The notes below the pieces were generated by a model that saw only the letters and a program-made list of their open reading frames with translations, searched no databases and was not told where the DNA came from. 64,000 nt of DNA from Humulus lupulus (Eukaryota; Streptophyta; Magnoliopsida; Rosales; Cannabaceae), in contig NC_084798.1 of NCBI RefSeq assembly GCF_963169125.1, positions 171,831,980 through 171,895,979 on the forward strand, written 5' to 3'. Positions 23,401 through 31,687 of the stretch are shown piece after piece. Within the stretch, counting starts at the first letter, position 1, and the number at the start of each line of letters is the position of its first letter. Both the position numbers and the translations under genes were made by a program.

Positions 23401-23408
23401 CTTATATA
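23401..23408 (-). promoter_or_regulatory. Antisense TATA box of Tat element 2
   Basis: TATATAAG on the minus strand lies ~30 bp upstream of the inferred leader exon of the antisense gene, the spacing expected for a plant core promoter. Confidence 0.6.
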
Positions 23409-23524
23409 GGCACATAAATCCACCAGATGAGTGTCAAGTGTCAACCATTAGGTGGCCCTACTAAAAAGGGATTTAACTTCCCCTACGGAACACTTAAAGT
23501 CTCAGAGACAAATGAAAGTTCACA

Positions 23525-23990
23525 TGGAGTAGGCCACTCGGCCATCCCGGAGGAGCACTAGGCCCACTCGGCCATCTCCCCCGGGCACACGACCTCATCG
23601 GCAGGCCACTCGGCCCAAGCACACGAGTCACTCGGCCATCCCGGCGAAGCACTTGGCCATCCCGGAGGAGCACTCGGCCATCCCGGCGAAGCACTCGACC
23701 TTCCCGGAGGAACACTTGGCTCATGCTGCCCATTCAGTCGGCTAACATGTGACCCAATCGGCCATGCCTCAGGACCACCCCGTGGACCACTCGGACAGTT
23801 GGCCGTTCGGCCCAACCAGCCAGTCGGCCAAATAGGCCCGCGCGTGTCCGCAGGCTACTCGGACAGCTGGGTTCGTAGGTGCGCCTCACTCAGCCAACCA
23901 GGCTCGCGCGCATCCAAAGGCCACTCGGACACCCAGATGCGTAGGTGCGCATCATTCGGGCAGATGCGTAGGGGCGCATCACTCGGTCGC
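23525..23990 (+). repeat. GC-rich minisatellites in Tat element 2 3' region
   Basis: At 23525-23720 the ~21-bp unit CACTCGGCCATCCCGGAGGAG recurs with variants (GGCGAAG, ACTTGGCC). At 23845-23990 a second family with CGCGCGTGTCC, CCACTCGGACA and ATGCGTAGGTGCGCATCA recurs, including the palindrome TGCGCA. The block is far more GC/CpG-rich than anything around it. Frames running through it are repeats in translation, not genes. Confidence 0.85.
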
Positions 23991-24200
23991 AAGTAAATCG
24001 CGTATACTTTTCGGGGGCCGCGTTGCACCCCCGAACCCCCAAAACTAGGGCGTCAGCGAGACCCCCGTGAATAATTGCTGAAAGGGGTAAATAGAGTCAA
24101 GGCATATTCTAATAATTTTCTCTAACCATGGGGAAGTTGGATAAATTACGATAGAATTAATTTATTTTTTACTCTTTGATAAAGAATGAATTCTATACCA

Positions 24201-24217
24201 AAGAGTGAGGGACAAAT
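24201..24217 (+). other. Polypurine tract of Tat element 2
   Basis: AAGAGTGAGGGACAAAT immediately precedes the 3' LTR. Confidence 0.75.
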
Positions 24218-24914
24218 TGTAGTGGGCAAAATCAGTCTGCTTGATAAAAAAGAATCCAACAAGCAATCACTCAGCCCAATAAGCTAGCCTAATTAGCCAA
24301 TAAGACCTAAAACCCATGTAAATGGGCTTGCATATACAATGTACCATCCAAACGCCCAAAACAATACTCGAACATGAACCCAGATACGCTCAGTCAGCCA
24401 GGGACCTTGAAATAGTCAAGGCTCCCACCATATTCACCGAGAATTTCGGAAAGAAACCACTTGGAGCGAGTCAAACGAATCAGAAAGATGGAGGAGAACG
24501 GAACGAAAATGAGGACAATAAATAAGACCATCAGGGGTTGAGAAGGGGAAGGAGATAATCACTGGACTTTCTTTACTCTCTAATTGAAACAAAGGCTACT
24601 TTATTTCTGAGTGATCCAGTCAAGCAAGACTAGTTAGTCAGTCTGATTGGACCTGACCTAGTCGCTCGGCTCCTCCATCATCGCCACCGTCACTCTGACC
24701 ATTTTACGACTCTTCCATCCATCATTATTTCGTTATTTATATCGTAATTTTATTTTTTTCTATTAGCTCTCATTACAACCCGACTAACTTGAGCGCCGGA
24801 GTCCCTTTGGCTGACACCCCACCAGTGCTCCCAATTGAACTCTCGTCTCTCTTCTCTTTGTTCTTGACAGGTTGCTGGTGCCCGTCTAATCAATTGTAGG
24901 AAATCCCCTCTACA
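24218..24914 (+). repeat. 3' LTR of Tat element 2
   Basis: Starts TGTAGTGGG and ends CCCCTCTACA, followed by the TSD TATAT (24915-24919). About 30 differences from the 5' LTR by hand count, mostly transitions. Confidence 0.93.
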
Positions 24915-25475
24915 TATATTATTATATTTAACGATAGTTTATAAACAATTAAACTTAAATAAAATAAAATAAATAATTAAAAAAAAAATTAAAATATGAT
25001 ATTTTTGAGATATTTTACAATGATAATTATTTAAAAATAATAAATAATTAAATAAATTAAAATATGATATTTTTGAGATATTTTACAATGATAATTATTT
25101 AAAAATAATAAAATCATACATTTTATAACTTAAATAAAACTTAATTGAACTTAAACTCACTTATTAGAATAATATCATATTAAATATATAATATAATCTA
25201 CTATGATTTAGCAACAAATTGCTTTTTTTTTTAAAAACTAGCAATAAACTTAAATTTAAAATCTAGTAATAATATTTAATATTACATTAAATATATTATA
25301 TAAAATCTCTTGTTGTCACTCCCAAATTCAAAAACTATAATAAAAATAAACTTAAACAAAAATAAATAAATAAATTATTTAATTAAAATAAGAAATTTAT
25401 ATGACATTAATATAAATTTAATAAAAATAATTAATAAATTTTATAAATAAAACTAAGCAAACGTTGATATTGCAC

Positions 25476-26046
25476 TGTTTATCCATAAAACAGTTGTGGA
25501 TGACGTGGCAAGAATTTTCGACACGTGGCAGAGATGCTGCTCGCCTATCGACCAGAGATACTTCCATATGCGGGGTTCAAGTTTTATGTACGACCAGCCT
25601 GGTCGTATACTCCGTTTATTTATGTATAAATTTGTATAGTTGTAGTGATATCCGAGAATATCTCTTCATTATAACCTGAATATCCGTTTATTAAGGAAGG
25701 ATATGATTAATTGACTCATGTAATCCTCCTTGAGCCTATAAATAGTCAAGAAATAGCTCAAGAGGGGATCTTTTGATCTTTTTCCGAATTGTATTGCTAT
25801 TATCCATCCTCTGTATTGTTTCCCCTTCTAAGGTCTGTGAAACTCAGGAACCCTAGTTCTTTGATCACACCTTTGAAGTTCAATATTAATAATAGTATCA
25901 AGTGGACGTAGGTCATTACCAATCACTGGGGCCGAACCACTATAATTCTTGGTGTTCTTTACTTTCCATTAGATTGCATTCTCAAGCATCATACTAATTT
26001 CTTATCGTACTTGACTCCATGTCGTTGGCCAAAACAAGGGTCAACA
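25476..26046 (+). repeat. 5' LTR of element 3
   Basis: Starts TGTTTATCC and ends AGGGTCAACA. TATA box TATAAATAG at 25737-25745 is followed by the likely R region. The palindrome ACGACCAGCCTGGTCGT sits in U3 (~25577-25594). Confidence 0.92.
25577..25594. promoter_or_regulatory. Palindrome in U3 of element 3 LTR
   Basis: ACGACCAG-C-CTGGTCGT is an 8-bp inverted repeat with a one-base centre. It is preserved in both LTR copies (also ~30014-30031) although many nearby positions differ. It could be a protein-binding site or a hairpin. This is inference only. Confidence 0.4.
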
Positions 26047-26049
26047 TTC

Positions 26050-26067
26050 TGGTGCTTTCATTGAGAG
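26050..26067 (+). other. Primer binding site of element 3
   Basis: TGGTGCTTTCATTGAGAG starts three bases after the LTR end. Position and TGG start fit a PBS. The tRNA is not assigned. Confidence 0.75.
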
Positions 26068-26083
26068 CTTGCGAAAGAATCTA

Positions 26084-28065
26084 ATGGAAAAAACTTCCAA
26101 GAAGATCGGACAGGCTACTGCCACTGCATCTTCCCAGCCTCCTCCCCCAAATGTGGCTGAGGACGAACCTCATTTGGAGTTTGATGAGGAGGAGTTAGAT
26201 TCTGAGACCCTGAAGGCAACACTAGGGGTGTTGCAGGATGAGTTGGCCAATCTGAGGGCTAATCAAGAGAATGCTGCAGAGATAATGGCGTCGCAGCAAA
26301 GGGAAATAGAACGCCAGCATCAGGAACTGAGCGAACGGCAGGCTGAGATGGACCGTCGGCAGAGGGATACCATGGCCACCCTTGAAGCAGCCATCCAGTT
26401 GGCTAGGAATCAGGCTGCGACAGCCTCCAAGCCAGATCAGTCACCAAACGGGCCACCTCAAAGGGGTCCCAATCCTAGTCCTCCGCTCCAGCCAGTAAGC
26501 CCTCAGAGGCCGGAGCAGCAACCTATGCCTTTGGATGATGTCCCACCTAGGGATCCTGAGCAGCAACCTCCGTCTCAAGCTGGTCGAGGCAATCCCCCGC
26601 GCCCGAGGTAGAATTGGGCCAGGCAACCGCCCTGTAGCCCTAGACGCCCAGGGGATGAAGAGACGCTTCCACCGAGCAGGGCGCAGTGTCCCTCTGCCAA
26701 CAGGAGGAACTCAGAGACAGGCTCTGTGGTTAGGGCCCCCCCACGGCATAACAATGCACGGGGACCCACTGACCAGCGCAGGCGTCCCCCTAACGCTCGG
26801 GAAATGCCAGCCCAAGGAGGCAACAGAGGGAATAGTCGATCGCACCATAGCCAGCCACGATTCAGAGATGGCCACGGCTACAATGAAGCCGACTCTGGCA
26901 GAGGAAATGCTGGTCGGAGGAACAAAGAGAGAGGTGGAGGCAAGAGCCCCCCACCCAGAGAAGACCAACCAGCGGGTCATAACGCTGGGGGGCAGCCCAG
27001 GCACAATAACGTCTTTAGTCGGCTCGGAGCCAACGAGCAGCGGCGAAGAGATGATGATTTGAGGGATGTACTTAATGACTACCGAGAAAGGCACGATGAG
27101 TACATTCCCCAGGCACCAGAGGCCCCAGCAATCCACGAAGCTGTTCAGGCTCAAATCGATGCCCTGAACCAGGTTGTGCAGCAGCTGGTCGGGGGGCGAA
27201 CATCCCACATTGAGTACGATCGGAGGAGAGGCACCCCTTTCGTACAGAGGATTGCTATGGCAAAAATCCCCAGTAAGTTCAAGATGCCAACACTCCCAAA
27301 TTTCGACGGGTATGGAGACCCAGTATCTCATGTCAACAAGTTTGAGATACAAATGGACATTCAGAAAGTCTCTGAAGATGCTCGCTGCAGGATCTTCCCT
27401 GCAACACTTTCTGATGTCGCCCAGGAGTGGTTCTTTAAGTTCCCTCATGTGAGTATAGTATCCTGGGAAATGTTCGTGAATGAGTTTTATAGACAGTTCT
27501 ATGCGGGTCGTGTGCACCCCACTGAGGCGAACCAACTGGTCGAGATACACCAGAAAGAGGGGGAGCCATTGAAGGAATACGTTCAACGCTTCATGCGAGC
27601 TGCCGTTGGAGCCAAGACTGTGGGCGATGAAGGTAAGATGATGGGCCTAACTGCTGGGGTTAGGCGCCATTCACCCCTCTGGAGTAGCCTCAGAAAGCAT
27701 GGGGTTAAAAGTACCCAGGAGTTCTTAGATCGAGCTGGTCGGTGCATCAAGCTCGAGGATGCAATTGCCAACGAAGGGAAATCGCCAGCAATTCCGAGAG
27801 TAAGCACCCCAAAGGTAATCGGTATGAACCAAGATTCACCAACTACACTACTCTTGTTGAAAGCCGAGCTGAGGTCTACCAGGCGACCAGCTCAAGCGTG
27901 CCCTACAAACGACCCGCACCAATAAGAAAAGATATCTCCAAGAGAGATGCAACAAAGTTCTGTCATTTTCACAACGACTATGGGCACGACACTAATGAAT
28001 GCAACCAGTTGAAGGACGAAATTGAGTTCCTGATAAGGCAGGGACATTTAAGAAGATATGTATGA
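26084..28065 (+). pseudogene. Element 3: Gag
   Basis: From ATG 26084 one frame runs to 27925 with a single in-frame TAG at 26609-26611. The N-terminus is acidic, then a coiled coil rich in Gln/Arg/Glu (residues ~45-115), then a Pro/Arg/Gly-rich RNA-binding-like region (26600-27000). The Gag domain is at 27280-27770 (KFKMPTLPNFDGYGDPVSHV, WFFKFPHVSIVSWEMFVNEF, LKEYVQRFMRA). After a frameshift near 27740-27920 the zinc-knuckle variant C-x2-H-x4-H-x4-C is read (FCHFHNDYGHDTNEC). Gag could package element RNA. One stop and one frameshift remain. Confidence 0.88.
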
Positions 28066-28152
28066 GCCGCGGGAGGTTCTCAACGAGAGGCTCAAGGTGG
28101 CAACGAGTCGGCGCCTGCACACCAACGCTCGCCACCTTTACAGCCGGCTCCT

Positions 28153-28677
28153 ATGGCGGGTACCCTACTCACCATCTGTGGAGGCCTACATCTTGCAGGA
28201 GATAGTGGGAAAGCGAGGGAACGATATGCTCGAACCCTGCACCACGACCTGGAAATCGAGATGATGAGTGTTGAGGATCGAGCACCAAAAAAGGCTCGAA
28301 CAGAGGAGGAAGTGATTACCTTCTCTGACGACGATGCCCAGCACGTGCGATTCCCACACTCCGATCTGCTGGTCGTGGAAGTACAGATCGCAAACATGAT
28401 GGTGAAAAGGGTGTTGGTCGATACAGGAAGTTCGGTCAACATCCTATACAAGTGTTTGCTGGAAAGGATGTAGCTGTCCATGAAAGACCTGGAGCCATGC
28501 AACCAAACCATTTATGGTTTTTCTGGAGAAGGGCTCGCCCCAACAGGGTCAATTAGACTCCCAGTCACAGTAGGCACTGCACCTGCTAATAGGACATTAC
28601 TCACTACTTTTATAGTAGTTGATTGTCCTTCGGCATACAACGCTGTGATAGGGAGACCAATATTGGTCGACCTATGA
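28153..28677 (+). pseudogene. Element 3: aspartic protease
   Basis: The active site KRVLVDTGSSVNILY (DTG intact) is at ~28405-28450. A TAG at 28471-28473 interrupts, and the same frame continues to 28677 with YGFSGEGLAPTGSI, TFIVVDCPSAYN and VIGRPILVDL, ending in TGA. Sequence at 28680-28890 is a frameshifted continuation. This is the last complete pol domain of the element. Confidence 0.82.
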
Positions 28678-28923
28678 GCCGTTACCTCTATATGGCACCT
28701 CGCTATGAAATTCCCAACGGACGCAGGGGTAGGATGCGTGTTGGGAAACTAGAGGGAAGAGAGGGAGTGCTACAACGCCTCGATCACCAAGGCAAAGAAT
28801 GGTGTATCGAGAGATGCCACCGGAAAGGAGTTGCAAATGGCGACTGATGTTCAGGCCCACTCGGGTGATAATCTCACCAAATAAGGCGTTGCCTAAAGTG
28901 AGGATAGGGACTTAGATTCTTGC

Positions 28924-29157
28924 TTGGGGGATTTTGAAGAAGAAGTAGGACCCATCGAGGACCTTGAAGAGGTCCAACTCGATGAGGAAAATCTGACCAG
29001 AGTTTTGAAATTCGGTAAAAACTTAGAGACAACAACGAAACAAGCACTGGTGGAGTTCTTAAGGAGGAACCAGGAGGTCTTCGCCTGGTCGCATAAAGAC
29101 ATGGCCGGGATAGATCCTGCAGTCATCAGCCATGTCCTAAACACTAAGTTCTATGCG
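28924..29157 (+). pseudogene. Element 3: N-terminal stub leading into RT, truncated by deletion
   Basis: The acidic linker (IEDLEEVQLDEENL) and FLRRNQEVFAWSHKDMAGID, PAVISHVLN match the segment just before RT in elements 1 and 2. Similarity stops abruptly at ~29150, where sequence changes to Lys-rich, non-pol translation and then AT-rich non-coding DNA. This marks the left edge of the internal deletion. Confidence 0.85.
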
Positions 29158-29888
29158 TGCAGTTTGAAAAACAGATTAAGAAGCAGAAATAAAAAGTTTT
29201 TTGGAAAAAAAGCTTTTTCGACTCCGAAGGGGCGGGAAAAACCCAGTTTTTCAACTAGCCTAAAAATCGAATTTTTACTTTGATTTTACGCCCTAAACTT
29301 ACGATCTTGACTATCAAACTGGCTCCTAACTCCTACAGAGCAAAACTACACTACCCTATCAAGCATCAATCAGTATACACACAATCCTCATGCATTTCTA
29401 CCCAAGAACACGAAAAATTTCAGAACTCAAAATAGGCATGTGACAATATGCATGGCATGTTAGAGAGCGCGAAAGTTGAAGAAAGTTACCTAAATGAAGA
29501 TTGGAGGTTCTGAAATGAAGCAACTTTGGACGTGCGAACAGAGGATCTTCAGAACAAGCGAAGGATGATCTTCAAAGTTTCTGAGCTCTGAGATGAAGTT
29601 CTTGAGGGTTCTTGGCAAGAAAATGGCGAGTAAAAAGTGAAAAGGTAAATTTGGGGATTATTTATAATGGCTGAGATATAATGAAAAGGAATAATCATGA
29701 GTTACCTTTTTCAAGGCATGGGGGAGTGTAATAGTCGTTAGAAGGATTACTTGGAAACCGAAAAGGCGTGATTGGACGTGATTAGGTCACCCTTTTCGAG
29801 GAAGCACGAGTGACTCTAACAGATTTCGTGGGGCATACGAAAGGTTAGTTTCCTAAGTTTACTTATTGCTGGTCGCAATAAATAAACT
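29158..29888. other. Element 3: residual 3' region with antisense leader
   Basis: No coding on either strand. On the minus strand a TATA box (29659-29666) is followed by a leader and a donor-like AG|GTAACTTTC near 29490, the same arrangement as the antisense gene start in elements 1 and 2. The rest of that gene has been deleted. Confidence 0.5.
29659..29666 (-). promoter_or_regulatory. Antisense TATA box kept in element 3
   Basis: TATAAATA on the minus strand (CCATTATAAATAATCCCC), upstream of a leader and splice-donor-like site, although the antisense coding exons are gone. Confidence 0.5.
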
Positions 29889-29899
29889 TGGGGGGCAAA
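29889..29899 (+). other. Polypurine tract of element 3
   Basis: TGGGGGGCAAA immediately precedes the 3' LTR. Confidence 0.8.
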
Positions 29900-30472
29900 T
29901 GTTTATCTAAAAAACAGCTGTGGATAACGTGGCAAGAATTTTCGACACATGGCAGAGATGCTACTCGCCTATCGACCAGAGATACTTCCATATGCGGGGT
30001 TCAAGTTTTATGTACGACCAGCCTGGTCGTATACTCCGTTTATTTATGTATAAATTTGTATAGTTGTAATGATATCCGAGAATATATCTTCATTCTAACC
30101 TGAATATCTGTTTATTAAGGAAAGATATGATTAATTGACTCATGTAATCCTCCTTGAGCCTATAAATAGTCAAGAAATAGCTCAAGAGGGGATCTTTTGA
30201 TCTTTTTCCGAATTGTATTGCTATTATCCATCGTCTGTATTGTTTCTCCTTCTAAGGTCTGTGAAACTCAGGAACCTTAGTTCTTTGATCACACCTTTGA
30301 ATCTCAATATTAATAATAGTATCAAGTGGACGTAGGTCATTACAAATCACTGGGGCCGAACCACTATAATTCTTGGTGTTCTTTACTTTCCATTAGATTG
30401 TATTCTCAAGCATCGTACTAATTTCCTGTTGTATACTTGACTCCGTGTCGTTGCCCAAAACAAGGGTCAACA
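29900..30472 (+). repeat. 3' LTR of element 3
   Basis: Starts TGTTTATCT and ends AGGGTCAACA. TATA box at 30161-30169. About 25 differences from the 5' LTR by hand alignment (~4-5%), so its age is similar to that of Tat element 2. Confidence 0.92.
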
Positions 30473-30505
30473 TGCACGTTGCTTATATCTAGCATATATA
30501 TATAA

Positions 30506-30902
30506 GTGCACTCTTAATGGTTACTACCCATGAATGGTTACATTAATATTAACCATTAGATTAAAATCAATGGTCCATATTTATAGTTGTTAATTAATAT
30601 TCTAAAAATAAATTTTGATTTTTTCAAATTTTTGGAAGGGCTACGTGATGAAAAACGTGTATTTATTATTAAAATGTAATATTGTAAACTTTTCATTTTT
30701 CAAATGCATGTCAATTTCTAAATATAGCTAGCGTCTCTCATTGGTTGAAAACAACATTAAATGGCAAAAAAGAAATAACTAAATTCGAAATTAATGTAGA
30801 AAAAAAATATTTACTTGTTCGTGACTTATTATATCAAGTCACTATATTTCCACATCATCATAATTGTTACTACCCATGGGTAGTAACTATTAAGAAGTCT
30901 TC
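30506..30902. mobile_element. ~0.4-kb MITE in a TA-rich target
   Basis: Imperfect inverted ends: left AGTGCACTCTTAATGGTTAC then TACCCATG, right (reverse complement) GAAGACTTCTTAATAGTTAC then TACCCATG. The inner TIR part is itself palindromic at the right end (GTTACTACCCATGGGTAGTAAC). Flanks are TATATATA on both sides, so an exact TSD cannot be told apart from target sequence. No coding capacity. The superfamily is uncertain. Confidence 0.6.
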
Positions 30903-31079
30903 CATATATATATATATAAAGTAAAATATAATGTTTGATAAGATTCACTAACAATATATAGACGGGCCCACTAAATAAAAGATAAACCAATACATATGCC
31001 CTTTGTATAAGACTCGAGGGGTAACAAAAAGAAATAAATTATTAGACGATAGCGCCCTAGTACAATAGTATGATATGCC

Positions 31080-31085
31080 TTTATT
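31080..31085 (-). terminator. Poly(A) signal for the 31117-31461 gene
   Basis: AATAAA on the minus strand, 32 bases past the stop codon. Confidence 0.55.
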
Positions 31086-31116
31086 CATCGTAAGAAACAA
31101 ACTGTAGAAACTAACA

Positions 31117-31461
31117 TCAACCACCAAAACCTCCGTAGCCTCCTCCGCCACCACAACCTCCACCACCCCCACCTCCACCGCATCTGTTGCTTATGGTGTT
31201 GACAACAGCTGCGGTAGCCAGGGCAGCACCAGCTCCTGCATAAATAACCATCTCACCGTCCTTTGTTCTACTGCTTTTCTTAGTTCCTTCGCCTCTTTCA
31301 ACGTCGACTGTAGGAGTGGTTTTGCTTAAGCTATGTGTCACTATTGGATTTGGAAGACTTGTTTGCTTCTTCTTTTTGTTTGCTCTCACACACACACCCA
31401 AAATGATGATTGTGTCAATTATAGAGCCACATACTATGAGCACTATGGCATAAGCTTTCAT
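31117..31461 (-). CDS. Small Gly-rich membrane protein (likely host gene)
   Basis: A 114-residue single-exon frame. Residues ~4-26 are a hydrophobic segment (YAIVLIVCGSIIDTIIILGV) followed by basic KKKKQ, so either an uncleaved signal anchor or a signal peptide. The middle is Ser/Thr/Lys-rich. Residues ~72-92 form a second hydrophobic, Ala-rich stretch (MVIYAGAGAALATAAVVNTI), and the tail is Gly/Cys-rich (CGGGGGGGGCGGGGGYGGFGG). ATG is chosen because a TATA-like box lies ~45-60 bp upstream and AATAAA follows the stop. It resembles small plant Gly-rich membrane or cell-wall proteins, but I do not recognise a named family. No transposon features were found, and it is the only convincing cellular gene here. 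Confidence 0.6.
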   Translation of the reverse strand: MKAYAIVLIVCGSIIDTIIILGVCVRANKKKKQTSLPNPIVTHSLSKTTPTVDVERGEGTKKSSRTKDGEMVIYAGAGAALATAAVVNTISNRCGGGGGGGGCGGGGGYGGFGG

Positions 31462-31502
31462 CTGATTTTGCTTGGCACAGAGATAAGGGAAGTATCACAC
31501 TG

Positions 31503-31520
31503 TCATATATAAATATAATA
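31503..31520 (-). promoter_or_regulatory. TATA box region of the Gly-rich protein gene
   Basis: The minus strand reads TATATTATATTTATATATGA, ending ~42 bp before the ATG. A start of transcription near 31480-31490 would give a short leader. Confidence 0.45.
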
Positions 31521-31687
31521 TATATTCGTTTGGGTAGGGATTAGGTCGAAACTTACAACATTCTCAATTCTGACTTTGAGAAACAATAAAGAAGATAATA
31601 AAAGAAGTCAAGTATGAAGGAAATTTCATATCGTTGACCAGTATTATAACATATGAGAGTTGCACAGGTTTGATTAAATTATGATAT

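Larger units (their letters stand above)
13928..24914 (+). mobile_element. Full-length Tat-lineage Ty3/gypsy retrotransposon (element 2), TSD TATAT
   Basis: Two LTRs of 696 and 697 bp, a PBS, gag, protease, RT, two RNase H domains, integrase, an antisense gene, GC-rich minisatellites and a PPT, in order, over 10,987 bp. The TSD is TATAT at 13923-13927 and 24915-24919. Hand alignment of the LTRs gives about 30 differences, roughly 4-5%. Stops and frameshifts break gag, protease and RNase H, and the integrase lacks its catalytic Glu, so it is non-autonomous now. It sits inside Helitron B. Confidence 0.93.
25476..30472 (+). mobile_element. Internally deleted Tat-type element 3 (gag-protease only), TSD TGCAC
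   Basis: LTRs at 25476-26046 and 29900-30472 flank a 3.85-kb interior. The perfect TSD TGCAC is at 25471-25475 and 30473-30477. The interior has PBS, gag, protease and the first ~80 residues before RT, then jumps to non-coding sequence containing an antisense promoter and PPT. RT, both RNase H domains, integrase and the antisense protein are absent. This is the layout of gag-only derivatives (TR-GAG type) that depend on pol supplied in trans. It interrupts the terminal hairpin of Helitron B. Confidence 0.92.
13853..30492 (+). mobile_element. Non-autonomous Helitron B, split by two LTR elements
   Basis: The 5' end TCTTCTATATAATAAG at 13853 follows an A and matches the Helitron A start. After removal of the Tat element 13928-24914 (one TATAT kept), sequence 24915-25475 continues with blocks shared with Helitron A (TTACAATGATAATTATTTAA, AAATTCAAAAACTA, CTTAAACAAAAATAAATAAA). 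After removal of 25476-30472 (one TGCAC kept), the end reads AACGTTGATATTGCACGTTGC then TTATATCTAG at 30489-30492, a hairpin plus CTAG. The native length is ~650 bp. The base after CTAG is C rather than T. A ~65-bp direct duplication lies at 24985-25115. Confidence 0.6.

Noticed and set aside
23494..23815. Minus-strand frames with repeated Arg-Asp-Gly residues
   Set aside because: These are translations of the GC-rich minisatellite in two frames, not proteins.
26711..27586. 291-codon minus-strand open frame opposite element 3 gag
   Set aside because: It is the shadow of a GC-rich, well-preserved gag frame. It has no domain, promoter or splice context, and lies far from the antisense gene position.
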